A stretch of 64,000 nt of DNA from Mercurialis annua (GCF_937616625.2 NC_065572.1:74956653-75020652), one strand, 5' to 3'. Shown: positions 44,018 through 56,505, counted from the stretch's first letter. Translations and numbers: made by a program. The notes: generated by a model from the sequence alone, not told the origin.

Positions 44018-47000
44018 TTAACCAGCGAGCGTTAGCTCAGCTTGGGATGCAGTCTTTTCCACAAGCATCCACCAGTTGTCATCTTCTTCGTCAATGTTCT
44101 GTTAGTGGAAATACAGCAATAATCAGGAAATATACAGATAGGATTAATGATTATATTAACAAGGAATCTGTTCAATTTTAACAAGTAACAAATTCAGGTT
44201 TGAGCCTGTAGGACTTTGTGCTGTCCATCCTCTGAGGCTAGCAAATAAAAAGTGAACAACCGCAATAAGTTCTGATACAGCTGCTGTCGGTGAGGAAGTT
44301 AAGGAGTAACTAACCGCAATGCTAAGCTGCAATGTCTTTTCATTTTCTATACCATCAGCAACTTTCACAGCTTCAAGCCACCAAGAATCTTTAAAACCAC
44401 TGTCCGTATCATTTTCATCATTGTAAAGCAGAATACCTTCATGATCATCCATATAGTGACAGCCCAGGCTATCAGTTTTTAACCCTATATAATCTGAATC
44501 CTGCTTTGAACCGCAGAGAATTTCAGGATCTGGGATCAAATTTAATGGAACTGGTCGCAAGGGAGATCGGTAGCCTGGTTACGCAGAAAAAATTAACATC
44601 AAATGATCGAGTCGTAAAATCTACAGAAACACACAAAAATAAACCGTCCAGCACCTTGGCAATCTGGATCATGACATTTCTGATAATACACTGCCCTTCT
44701 GAGGTCAACAACATATATAACTGAACAAGAAAGACAAAATACTTCTCATGAGCTTATTTGTATGAAAATTTCCGAAATACAAAGACTGGCAACTAAATTT
44801 GTGTAATCGTCCAATTAATATCCCAGTTAAGTATCTTCAATATATTGAATTAGCTTCAAATATTTAATGATAAAACAAACAAACAAATACCGTGATTGCT
44901 TTTATGCTCTCTGCCAATTCGTTCACAATATCGATTTCTTGACATGCTGTAGACCATCAATCCAAATTCAGAGAACCAATACCAGCTGCGAATTTTCCCT
45001 GAATGATGGGAAAGGTGAAAGAAAGAAAAAAGAAGTAAAAGTTTGGATAGCATTAGTAAATGTCTTATTTCGTATAAGGATCATGCAGAACTTTTGTTTT
45101 TCTAAAGAGTAGATATTAAAACACGGAATTCGATAGACTAGTGTGTTGTGAGGACCTCCAATGAACTTTGTAGATTAAAGTGGCATTATTAGAACTAGAA
45201 AGGAAAACTCAGCTGGAGAAAGGGGTGATGCTCTTTAACGTAACGGAAGTAAAACAAAACAATTTGCCCAAATAGCTTAACAAGCTCTGTCAATTTGTGC
45301 AAGGTAGAGTATTATAAGTTTTTGTTTTCATAAAGTACACTCTTTACTCTTTAAAAATCATGTGCCAGAGACTTGACATCCTAATAGACATGCGAAAGTG
45401 GAATTACCTGATACACTTCCAATTGTGGCAATAGATTCTACAAAATTGTCCATATATGGAAATGGCGACTTTCCCAATTTATATGTCACTGGAGCATCAT
45501 TTAGTTGAGTGATAGCATACGTTCTACTAGAATAGTTTGTCTGCATAAGAAGAATTTCAGATTGTAAGCCATTCAGTAACACAATATGTGCGTGCTTCTA
45601 AAGACATTTGCACACTAGATGATCTTGAGCTTAACACCGGGTTCTAAAGATCTCAAGTTAATGCAAAATAAAGATGTTAAAATCTGTTACAACTGAAAAA
45701 GTCATAGAAGTGTCTATACGACAACTCTATATTGGAACAACTAATGCTAGCCAAGAACTACCTCTGTATCAAAATGCAGGGTCTTCACACAATCCAAGTC
45801 CATTTTGCAGACAAGAAGCTTCTTGCAATTGGCATCCATATTGCAGATTAATGATTCCATAAACATCTCCTCTTCACACTGTTATTCACCAATACAGGCA
45901 CATTACTGACGTTTAGAAGAGATAACTAAATTCTGTGCAAAACAAGATTGGCTTATTGTTGGTCTCATTTAATTTACATTCTAAGAAACTGCTCAGGTAT
46001 ATAGAACAGTACCAGATGAAGAAAACCTAAAAGGAGTGCTAAGCCCATTTTATATATCTTGAAAAGCGGTCGTTGATAACAACATATTGAAGTTTCAATT
46101 ACTAAACTTTTAGTTGTTATTCATAGGTAAGGAAAGTAGCATACCATGTCCTTACATTTGAAGCGCCCAGTGGGTAGCAGGACAGAACTCTTCCCTGCCT
46201 TGGATGATAAAGCTAAACGAAATACCCGATTTCTAGAATAGACAGCAGTGTCAATAAAAGACTGGGTAGCAAGTTCAGAAGATGAATCTTTTCTTATGAA
46301 GAGTTTGCCATATCTTCCATCTTTTTCCTTCAAACTTAAGATCCGAGAGCATATCTGTAAAATGTCATTACTAGTGAAAACAATGATACCTTTACAAGAA
46401 ATGGGGACAAAAACAAAAATACAGAGACAAATGCAGATTCCTCACAAGAATCAGAATGCAAATAATGCATGGGATATGATGTTCCACACCCCATCTGCAC
46501 TCTATTGTTAATATGATTATTCTCAAACGATACCTCTGAAACAAATGCACCTGCATGTGAGTTGTCCTTAAAAGCAGTCTTTGGTATGCGGAAAATCAAA
46601 TGGCGTGAGAACTTTTCTGCATTTGCACGAGCATTATTGAGTTTGGAAACCAATGCATTGCAAAATGAAATGCATAGCATGGCATATCTGAAGTATGAAT
46701 ATCCAAAAACAAAAACATTAAGACAGACTTATAGAAGGAAGAGTTCCCAGGTAAATCTGCCGTTGAAGAACAGCAACAAAAGGCAGGAAAAAAGAAAAAA
46801 AGGACCGGAGTTTTCACGTGCACTTAAAATGTGATTTAAAACTCAGTTATGTGTAGCCAGTTCCATAACTATGTGAAGTTGCATTATCTAAGTATATGGT
46901 GACATATCATGAAATAAATGACACCACACAGATGATACTCTTTCATACTAAAACAGAATACCTTCAGTGGAGGAATCAAGCTCTACTATCCAGTCACAGT

Positions 47001-48605
47001 TTCCTTGAATAAGATACTTTTCCAGTAATGCTTCTAGAACGACAGATATCAAGAGATCAACCATTTCATCTCCATTGTTTCCGGCATTTTCTCTTCTATT
47101 AAACTCCAAATCGAAATAGAGATGGCATGGAAAACCCTGAGGGAAAAAACAACAGTACATAAATAAGTCCAATAGACCGGTTTCATACAGCAACTAGAAA
47201 GGAGGCATTGAAGGTAAGCATGAAGCATTAAAATAAAGCCATGCCCAATATTAAGTAAACCAACTATACAGTCATGAGTGTGCACATGCATATCAAAGTG
47301 TTTTAAACTTTTAATTAATAAAAGCAAAAAATAAAGATGGTCACCTCTTGAATTACTTCATAGTGGTGGCGAAACTTGGGATCCATGATTTTGTATCTAA
47401 AGAATCAAAAAAAAAATTGCTATGAGAAAATTATTCAAACAAGAATATAGTTCGAAGTCAAACTTCACACAATTTCATAATCACTGAAAGAAATGTAAAC
47501 AAGAATACCTTCTCCAGAACTCCTTGAATGAAGAAACAAGAAACCTTCTTTGTCCGTTATGGTGATCCTGATAACTGAAAACATGCACATTGACATGCTC
47601 CTTTGCGAAGTTCAATGCCTCATTTTGCCTTGGAAATGTAGCCCATACTTCCGTCCTAAGAAAACCAGTAACTGAAGTCAGAAATTATAGATTATGTAAC
47701 ATAAAATGACGTAAAAGAAAGGATAAGAGAAAACATAAGGCTGCTTCCAAAAAACAAAACAGAGGGGCATGATGAGTACCTCAAGTTGGATTCTTGTTGT
47801 TGTGCAAGATCAATACGTATTTCACGAAGCAGTCGTAACAAACTAATTGGCCTTTTAGGCGGCACTCCATTTGGAGATCCGTAAAATACAACAGGAGAAA
47901 TCCGTTTCTCACTTGTTGAACCAACCTGGACAAAAAGAATCCAAAACATATCTGATTCTGAAGCAACACAGTCTTTATTTTTCCAAATTTCATAATAAGA
48001 AAGCTCTAAGATTATAGCACAAAATGCTTTACCACACAAATGAGTCCAGCTAAAACAATCCTAGAAACGATGTCGATTTTACGACTTTAATAAACTACTT
48101 TAATAAAGTCAATTAAAAATTAATTGACACAATTCTCATGAGATGTAACACAACATTTATATAGGATATTGAAAAGAATTGAATATAAATAATAAGATGT
48201 GAAGCGCTTACATTGTTCTTTTTCTTCGGTTGGATGGATGACCCTGGCGACGGAGTTTCAGGAATTTCTTGCTTCAATTTGCTCTTGCTTCTTTTTCTTT
48301 CTCTCACCGCAGATTCTAACATCACCAACAAAAATCGCCGACGTAAATTGTCGCATTAGAAAATGAATCCGCCACATCAAAAAAAATAAAATGAGCAAAT
48401 TCAAGTTTCAATTAACATTTAAAAAATTAAAACTAATAAATAAAACATGATATTAAAACCTAGGCATCAGAAATTTCATAAAAATCAAATTTGCATCATG
48501 TTTCTTTTGTAGAGTGAGAAATTGAGCACTGAGGAACTTACGTGGAGGAGAAACGCCGCATTTGAAGCATTCAAACAATCGATCAACGTCGTCCATTGAT
48601 GTCAT
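44018..48605 (-). CDS. PRIMPOL: DNA-directed primase/polymerase PrimPol, 14 exons
   Basis: Archaeo-eukaryotic primase that reprimes stalled replication forks and performs translesion synthesis in nucleus and organelles. Exons on the minus strand: 48605-48542, 48315-48212, 47925-47780, 47655-47509, 47396-47345, 47136-46962, 46616-46534, 46354-46145, 45878-45762, 45540-45408, 44998-44891, 44720-44655, 44574-44315, 44098-44018, giving 581 residues. The catalytic set is complete: DxE in LYFDLEF (D180, E182), SRH in KFSRHLIF (H235) and the third acid in FIDTAVYSRNRVFRL (D292). The zinc finger is intact: C435, H442, C462 and C467 in RYCERIGREHKSN and YYQKCHDPDCQ. The basic KRKRSKSK-type segment near the N-terminus could be a nuclear signal. 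The C-terminus is acidic with DEEDDNWW, possibly an RPA-binding motif by analogy with the human protein. Confidence 0.94.
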
Positions 48606-48823
48606 TTCTTTCACTCTACTCACCAAATTGTAGTGTTTTGTTCTTCAGCAATGGCAGACAAAGCGGGAACTTGAAAATTGTAAAGGGGGTAATCATAGTG
48701 GGCCTATCTAATTGAGCATTTGGGCTCTGTACGGACTTTTTGGAAAAATTACAGAAAAATTACAAAAAAGAACGGAAAAAATTACAAAAATAAATACTTC
48801 CATAAAAAATGGATACTCTCAGC

Positions 48824-49371
48824 TAGGGCAACCAGACCGAACCGTTTCACCGAACCGAACCAAAATTACAATTACGGTTCGGTTTTTTTGGTGATTATGA
48901 TTTGGTTCGGTTTGTAATTAGGTAAAAGTTTGGTGTTCGATTTTCGGTTCGGTTTGAGCATTTTAAAAACCGAAAAAATCAAAAAACCGAACAATTAAAT
49001 AAAAAATAAAAAATATATATAAATATATGTAAATTTACATTTTTTGGTCTTAATATTTTAATTATAATTGATATATAAGTTAATAAATTTCATACAACAC
49101 ATAATTATGCTAATAAACATATAAAAATATTTATTAGACACTTATTATTTAATCTTAGAATTTATTTTATGATAAAAAAATTAAAAAATGGAGAAAGTAA
49201 AAAATTTTAGTTTTTCACCGAACCGAACCAAACCGAACTTTTCGGTTCCGTTTGGTGTAAGCTAAAATTAAAATTCGGTCCGGTTCGCTTTGGAATTTTT
49301 ACCAAAATTCGGTGTTCGGTTTGTTCGGTTCAGTGACCAAACCGACCGAACTAACCGAATGCACAGACCTA
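48824..49371. mobile_element. hAT-like non-autonomous element with 8-bp TSD
   Basis: 548 bp. Left end TAGGGCAACCAGACCG; the right end, reverse-complemented, is TAGGTCTGTGCATTCGG. The flanks carry a perfect 8-bp duplication CTCTCAGC (48816-48823 and 49372-49379). Subterminal regions are packed with the pentamer-like motif CCGAA/CGAACC in both orientations, likely transposase-binding repeats. An 8-bp duplication and TAGG termini fit the hAT superfamily. The interior is AT-rich with no ORF. It lies about 220 bp upstream of the PrimPol ATG. Confidence 0.85.
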
Positions 49372-49550
49372 CTCTCAGCAACGTGTTTTTCATTGATTTG
49401 ACGAAAAAAGAAGCCACGTCAACAAAAAGTGGCTAAGAATACTCATTTTGTAACGTTTTACATAGTTCAGTATACATTTTATAATAAAAATAAATTCAGT
49501 ACCCATTTAGTAACAAAAAGATGTTCACCATCCATTTTCAAACTTTTCAT

Positions 49551-50759
49551 TAGGGGTGAGCAAAAACCGAACCGGACCGAGAAACCGAACCGAACCAGAC
49601 CGAAATAGATTATGGAGTGATTAATATGGTCTAAATGGAGTGGTTTGGTTTGAGAGTATTAAAATTTACGGTTTTCGGTTCTGGTTTGGTTTTGAGGCTC
49701 GGTTAACCGAACCGAACCGAAAACCGAAGTAGTGAAAACGGCTGTGTTTTAATAGATTTTTAACATACTATAAATATCCCCCTTAAAACCACAAACCCTA
49801 ATTTTCCTCACTGTTTTGCCGCTTCTCTCTTTTCATTTCTTAAACAAGCTTTCACTTCTCTCCTTCATCTCATCTTCTCTCAACTATCCATTAAATATAA
49901 CTTACAAAATCTTATCTTTTGATTTCTCTCCTTTCTATTCTCCGGATCTTCAAGACTTTTGATATTTTTCTATCGATCAAAACAACTTCACATGTTGAGC
50001 ATGCTAATTTTTTTCGTTTTGCTTTTGCTTTTTCGAAATTTAAAATTAATAAATTCGATTTAGTGTTATATATAAAGTTTTTTCCATAGATCTAACTTGC
50101 TCTTGTTTTATTTTTGCAGATCTAGTAGAAAGACAAGATTATAGTGTAAATTTTGTTAATTTTTTGGAATCTTTTAAGGTAAATCTCTCAAATTGTGTTA
50201 ATTTCTTGGTCTTCTTATATATATTTGTATTTTCCATTTTTGAGAACTGATTATAATTTCTTTCCTTCTTTAAATTTTGCGGAGATACAGAATATTAGGG
50301 TTAATTTTGGTTAATTTTTTTTTCATTTTAATTTAAGACAATTTCTGAAATTTTCTTCTGCCTTCACTTTCTATGTTTATTTGTTCTTTTCTATTTAATA
50401 AATAATTAATTTATCTTTTTTGATTTCTGCAGGAGGTTGTTTGGTATGGCCATTATCTTATCAAGTTTTATTCTTTTGATAATTTTATTTACAGTGGATA
50501 AAATGTAAAGAAATATATGAAATTGTAGTTAATGTAATCAAACGATATTTATGTTTATATTGTATATATTTTCTTATTAAGAATTGTAATTAAAATTTTG
50601 TGTTTATATTGTATATATTTTCTTATTAAGATGTTAACCGAACCGAAATAACCGCTCACCGAAATGCTAAAATTTGGTTTTCATTTTATAGAGGTGGTTT
50701 GGTTTGGTTTCGGATTTTTCTAAACCGAACCGAACCGAACCGAACCGAGCTCACCCCTA
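49551..50759. mobile_element. hAT-like non-autonomous element with perfect TIR and 8-bp TSD
   Basis: 1,209 bp. Perfect 11-bp inverted termini TAGGGGTGAGC and GCTCACCCCTA are flanked by the perfect 8-bp duplication CTTTTCAT (49543-49550 and 50760-50767). CCGAACCGAA arrays lie just inside both ends. The interior (about 49800-50640) is T-rich with exon/intron-like composition, including possible splice sites, but has no long ORF. It is a relative of the 548-bp element, separated from it by 179 bp. Confidence 0.93.
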
Positions 50760-51310
50760 CTTTTCATAGTTCAGTACTCTCAAGTTTAATACCCGTGAAC
50801 GGTTACTCTGAACATTTGTTTGTGGTAGTTCCTACAAAATGGATATGCAGCGAAAGCTTTTTGGTAAATTACCTCCAACAAAATTTCAAGTCAAAGAATC
50901 ATCATTATTCGTTTTGATAGATTACAAACAAAATTTCAAGTTAATCTAAAGACATTACAATCTTGAAAATAGTTATAATTCAGTTCGCCTTACAACCTTA
51001 GAAATGATTATTACTCAATGGAGCTATAAACTCGATTCATTAAGGTATGCGCATGCATCATTGAATCTTCTGTTATTTTCATAAATTTAAAATGACAGAT
51101 TCATCTTGTTACCATCGCTAAATGTAAATGATAGTATTTGTTTTTATTTGATTGTTAATTAGGTTCATGACAAATACTATTTCTTCCTTAAGTTGAACCA
51201 AAATGAGGTTGTTTTTCCCATCAGAATTTGAGAAAGTTGTGGTGAAGACGGCGTCTGTTTGGTCGTCCCTGCTTTTGAACTTATGTTTTAACCTTTAGCA
51301 AGTATACAGC

Positions 51311-51559
51311 CTCCCCCCACCCCCCAGGGGTTTGGGCTAGTGGTCAAATCCTCAGCCGTCTGAGCGCAATGGTCGCGGGTTCAAACCCTGACTACGCCCT
51401 TTCTAATAAATGAAGGGACTCTGACTTGCCTGCTTGCCATTATAGTCGGGAATTATTAGGTATGTGGGTTTGCAGGCTGTCCACATTCCGGGGTTTGACT
51501 TTGATCCTCGGCTCCTCGGCTTCGGCACAAGGGGAGTGAGTCCTCAGTCACCAAAAAAA
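51311..51559 (+). mobile_element. tRNA-derived SINE with poly(A) tail and TSD
   Basis: About 249 bp. An A-box-like GGGCTAGTGGT (51334-51344) and a B-box GGTTCAAACCC (51378-51388) lie within a tRNA-like head. The tail ends in an A run at 51553-51560. The flanks AGTATACAGC (51301-51310) and AGTGTACAGC (51560-51569) form a target duplication with one mismatch. It sits about 190 bp before the ATG of the first DUF21 gene, in its promoter or 5' UTR. Confidence 0.85.
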
Positions 51560-51745
51560 AGTGTACAGCTTTTCCACTTTAACTTTTCTGTTCCAGCTGA
51601 GATTGGAATTCATACTAATGAGTAGTCTATATTAACGTTTGCATTGTTGTTTCTTCTAGTGTCTTTTAATACTGCATTTTCACTAACAATCTATAAAAGC
51701 AACTTCTTTATTTCAACTTCTGATTGTTAGTCCTCAAGGTGCAAA

Positions 51746-54311
51746 ATGAGGGCTGAGAGTGTGCCATGTTGTGAGCTCGGATTTTGGGTATATGTAATTA
51801 TATGTCTCGGCATTGTGTTACTTGCAGGTATCACGTCAGGCCTTGCTTTAGGACTCTTATCATTCAGCCAGGTTGATCTCGAGGTCCTTATCAAGGCTGG
51901 TAAGCCCCGGGACCAAAAAAATGCAGGTTAGTTGTTTCTGTTTAGAGTGTCTTTCCTTTATATATACTTCTTGTTTTTCATTTTTCAGTCTATATTTGTT
52001 TATTGAATAATTTCAGCAAAGATTCTGCCCATTGTAAAGAATACGCATTTACTACTGTGTACACTCCTGATAGTCAAAACATTAGCGATCGAGGTTTGTG
52101 CATTCTTAAAAGTCACTTTATATGGTTTATATTTCTTGTTTTTTTATTAACCTTACTGTGGATAATTATGTTCTGCAAGGCACTGCCAATTTTCTTAGAC
52201 TCTATGCTCCCAGATTGGGCTGCCATTTTAGTGTCGGTCATTCTTGTTCTTGGATTTTCTGAGGTAAAGGTTATACGTTAAAGTATTTGTTTCAATAGGT
52301 CGCTAAGATTTTGATGATAACATTTTTTTTGGTTAGATCATCCCTCAAGCTGTGTGTGCTCGATATGGACTAATTCTTGGTGCTAATTTATCTCTCTTGG
52401 TTCGCCTTCTTCTGCTGTTCTTGTATCCTATAGCATACCCGATTAGCAAGGTAGTACTAATGACATTATTGTAGCAAGCTAATTTTTTGCAGTAATTTAC
52501 AATGAATATTTAACCCTCTTAATTACTAAAAATGGCTTTTCTCTTTTGTTTTGATTCTGCTAGCTCCTAGATTGCCTGCTAGGGAAGGGGCACTATGTAC
52601 TCTTAAGACGAGCAGAGCTGAAGACATTAGTAGATTTGCATGCCGATGATGTAACTTTCATTCACTGAACATTATCTATTGTACTGTGTTAGTCTTATAG
52701 ACTATAGTTATGAAAATAATCTTTACTCTTTAGGCAGGGAAAGGCGGAGATTTGTCACATCACGAGACTGCTATTATAACTGGTGCTTTGGATTTGACAC
52801 AGAAGACTGCTAAAGATTCAATGACGCCCATATCTGAAACCTTTTGTCTAGATATTAATTCCAAGCTTGACCTGTATTTAGCTTCTGCTCTGTCCATCAT
52901 TCCTTGTGGAGTTTCTTTTACTTACCATAGGAATTATTTTTCATCTTCTATCTTCAGGTATACAATGGGACTAATAGTGAGCAAAGGACACAGTCGTATA
53001 CCCATCTACTCTGGAAGCCGAAATAATGTTATTGGCATCATTCTGGTGAGCAATCCCAGAATTTGCAGTTATGCATTTACTATAATTCTTATAAAGATAT
53101 AAGTGTAGGTTGTTTTGAATATTTTGATATTCCAACTTCTGTATTTAATCTCACTGCATCTTTATGTTAAATCAGGCAAAAAATTTGATCTTTTGCCGTC
53201 CTGAAGATGAAACTCCTATCAAACATATGAATATCAGGAGAATTCTTAGGTATCATTTTCTTAACTAAATCAAATAACTCTCAGATTCAGATTCTACCAA
53301 TTTTTTTAAAAAAATAGTTGGTCGCGGATTCTGGTACCTTTTATGCTTGCATGCATTGTTTTATTTGCCTGCGTTTGTGATCTTTTGAATAGATGATATT
53401 ACCCTGTACATCATTTGCAACAGGGTCCCTGAAGATTTGCCACTATATAATATGCTGAGTGAATTCCAGAGTGGTCACAGCCATATGGCTATTGTCGTAA
53501 AGAGCAAGACGGATATGAAGATTTCTGTTAGTGATGATGAAGTAGGAAAGTCTACTATCTTGAATATTGACATCAACTCAAATTCAGAACAGAAGAAAGG
53601 TAAACCTATAAAAATTCAGGTCCTTTTTCTGATAAGCTTTTCTTGTTTGCCATTTCTTGGTCTGGAAGTCGAGTTTTCCAGCAAACAAATTGTAGCAGAT
53701 TTTAACCTTATGGGCTGACATATAACAGGAATCAGATCTATATACGATCAGAATGCAAGTATTGGTATCACAAATACTACATCTATGAGCTCGAGCGACG
53801 GAGAATTCAAAAGTCTACCACTTAAGACTGTAATTGAAGAGGAAAAAGAGTTGCATTTGCACGAGAAACTCTCCGAGCAAGGGGCAGGAGACATTGTACA
53901 TGAAGATTTAGAATTTATTCCAAGCAACTTGGATGAAATTGAAGAGGTTATTGGTATTATAACAATGGAAGATGTTATGGAGGAACTGTTACAGGTTAGT
54001 CTTTGTTCATGTCTTGTTTGTTCTTCTTATTCCTACGTTTCTCATCTTGCACGAACTTTTTGAAGGGAGATATCTTGGATGAAACTGATGAATATGTTGC
54101 TGTCCATAACAAGTAAGTAGTACTGTTTTTGAATCTATACATGTATTAATGCATTCTATCTCGTATCATTTTCTGCTCAAATTGAGGTATATGTATGAAT
54201 CTATGTTTTTACAGAATTAGAATCAACCTGCCAATTTCAAGAACGTCATCAGGATCTTTCAGAAGACCTTCCTTTTCTCATCATATTCATCGGATAATTC
54301 CGGAGCCATAG
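51746..54311 (+). CDS. DUF21 and CBS-domain (CNNM-type) membrane protein, copy 1, 12 exons
   Basis: Plant member of the CNNM/CorC-like family linked to Mg2+ and other divalent-cation transport. Exons: 51746-51926, 52017-52093, 52180-52263, 52337-52450, 52564-52650, 52734-52873, 52958-53045, 53176-53249, 53424-53599, 53729-53994, 54066-54112, 54215-54311, giving 476 residues. The DUF21 domain (about 10-180) has several membrane segments and ends in [15 protein letters not shown] motifs follow: [12 protein letters not shown] and [25 protein letters not shown]. In the conserved membrane block this copy reads [13 protein letters not shown] where the neighbour reads [13 protein letters not shown], so the small/polar GN pair is replaced by VK. 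The closest Arabidopsis relative by position is probably At5g52790. Confidence 0.9.
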
Positions 54312-54976
54312 ACTCCCTCTTCTGATAGTTGCATACGTACATACATTCAGCCACCACCTGAAATATCAACTCTATAGGAATTTCTGAAATTAGATTAATT
54401 CTTTAGCTGGAGTTTGTGGATGTAGCCAAGACATTCTAGCTAGTGATTCTTGAAGCTCATATTAGCAAAAAAGATCATCTCAGGTCAAAATAACTTAATC
54501 CAAATATTCTTTGATGTATTAATTTATGGTATGATACTAATTTCCTATCAAGTTTGTCTGTAATTCATTTGGCACATTGGCGGCAACGCCATATATTGCA
54601 CTTAATTTGCCCTTGCATCGGCGACGGAATCAAAGACTAAAAGTGATGAGTTTTGTTCCATCACCGAATTTGTTTTATGGATTGTTGCATTACTTGGTTT
54701 ATCCTTGTTCAATTGCTTTTTTTATTATCATTATTATCTTTGGTGATAAACATTACCAAATTAAGTTTGGCTCTATTAGAGTCCTATGCTATGATCGTTT
54801 AATTTGACATATTTTGATAGGATTTCCTTTTTCTGAGTTTTATTTCAGCTTCTGTGATTATTAGTTTAATTAAAATATTGTTCAAATTTGAAACCTTACA
54901 TTTTTTTTATTATTTGAAAATGACTCTTCCCTTCGAATTCTGAAAGGATGCATTTGTTCTAGTAATATTTTTTTAA
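54312..54976. other. Downstream flank of DUF21 copy 1
   Basis: The 3' UTR and AT-rich spacer. A 76-codon frame at 54577-54807 shows no domain and is not called. Confidence 0.5.
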
Positions 54977-55573
54977 GGCTTATTAAAAAAATGCCTCATC
55001 TTTTTTTTTAATGACCAAACTTTCAAAATCGTTAATTTTAACCTATTTTCAAATTTATGTTTCAATTGTAGCCATTTTGTTCAAATGAAGTAAAATATGA
55101 AGGACATTAACGTCAAAAGAAGGCTGGTCAAATAAGTCATTTTTTTTATGAATTAGAGTTTTTATAAAAAGTCACAAAAAGTGGCAAAATGAATAATCTG
55201 ATACAATCTAGAACACGAAAACTAGACTAGATGAAAAACCGAAAATCAAGATTATTAACAACATCCAAAACCGATTAAGGAAACTGGCTATGAGAATTTT
55301 TGTAAAAACCAACCGTCTTCGAGATGCTTGTGTTAACCAGCCAATAAATGTCTGTGTTTTCTTGATTAAAAATTCTTCTATTTCGCGCCGTCCAAATTTC
55401 CCAATATGAGTATAACCAAATGTTGAAACAAAGATCTTTATAGCGACCTCTACCGAAACTTCTCCACATAAGAAGCAAATTAAATAAGTCACTTTTGATT
55501 TGCCAAATTTTTAAACATGAAGGATATAAATGAAAAAAGTCGAAAACACGAGATATTTTTTAATAATTGAGCC
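54977..55573. mobile_element. TIR element (MITE-like) containing a LINE fragment
   Basis: 597 bp between GGCTTATTAAAAAAATGCCTC and, reverse-complemented at the right, GGCTCAATTATTAAAAAATA. The flank TTTTTTAA occurs on both sides, but it is low complexity. The left arm (TTTCAAAATCGTTAATTTTA, ATTAACGTC) resembles the arms of the elements at 5826-6329 and 56506-56833. A LINE 3' end lies inside. Confidence 0.55.
55208..55498 (-). mobile_element. 3'-end fragment of a LINE retrotransposon
   Basis: On the minus strand the frame reads ...LYSYWEIWTARNRRIFNQEN..., which matches the W-x-x-W-x-A-R-N-x-x-x-F signature at the C-terminus of plant LINE ORF2 proteins. It is followed by the Phe-rich, stop-broken tail typical of their 3' ends. 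The frame shifts at least once and no reverse transcriptase is nearby, so it is a dead remnant. Confidence 0.6.
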
Positions 55574-55933
55574 TTTTTTAATGATCGAATCTAAGACCTA
55601 CTCCTGTATGCCATTTCACTTGCTGCAAATCCAGTCAGATAACACCAAATAAGATGTAAATTTATGCACTTCTGTTACCTGCTTCATTTTTATATATTTG
55701 TATAGCATCATCGTCGAATTTAGTTATAGAATTATTGGTACAGCTGCAATGTCATCTTACCAAAGCTTAAACAGGTCTTAAAAAAAGCATCAACTAAGTG
55801 GCATTGAGTAATAATTAATTGTTGAGATCATGTGATTCTGCCAGTTCTGCTAATACTCTAAATTGAGTATCGCTTCCTGATACTCATCTATATTGCTCTT
55901 TGATATCTAGCACGGAAATAAAAATGTTTATAT

Positions 55934-56353
55934 GGGTAATTGATCCTGAAGACACTGAACTTTCGAATTTTTTCATTTCAGTCATTAAACTAATTTTTTT
56001 AATTTTGATCACTGAACTTTCATTTTTTTTCATTTTGGTATTTTCCGGCCAAAAATGCTTAGGTGGCAGCCGGAATTAATTTTTTTTAACCTGAAAACTT
56101 GCCATATATGCATTATTTGATCTAAAAACTCATTTTTAAAGTGAAAGTATGTATGTATGTGATAAATTTTCAAAGTAAAACTTGTAAAATCCGGTTGTCA
56201 CATGTCAAATTCCGGCTGCCACCTAAACATTTTTGGCCTGAAATATTAAAATGAAAAAAAATGAAAGTTCAGTGATCAAAATGAAAAAAAAAAATAGTTT
56301 AGTGACTGAAATGAAAAATTCGAAAGTTCAATGATGGTCAGAATCAATTACCC
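55934..56353. mobile_element. Mutator-like MITE with ~9-bp TSD
   Basis: 420 bp, nearly palindromic. The left end GGGTAATTGATCCTGA and the reverse-complemented right end GGGTAATTGATTCTGA continue with shared ACTGAACTTTCGAATTTTT-like and GGTGGCAGCCGGA blocks, giving TIRs of about 180 bp. The flanks TGTTTATAT and TGTTTATAC agree at 8 of 9 positions. No coding capacity. Confidence 0.82.
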
Positions 56354-56505
56354 TGTTTATACCGACCAATATCAGAATGTAAAATAGTCAAACGACATAT
56401 TTGCAAAAATATATCAATTTCAGAAGTGTTTTCTAAAATGATCCCTGAGTCTACCTGGATTTTATAGCATCGTAATTTCATACCAAATGAGTATTGATTT
56501 TTCAC

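Noticed and set aside
48824..49371. Simple CCGAA microsatellite
   Set aside because: The repeats are confined to both ends of a unit with an 8-bp duplication, so they belong to a transposon rather than a free microsatellite.
51331..51390. A functional tRNA gene
   Set aside because: The A- and B-box-like motifs are there but no cloverleaf can be formed; the A tail and target duplication show it is a SINE.
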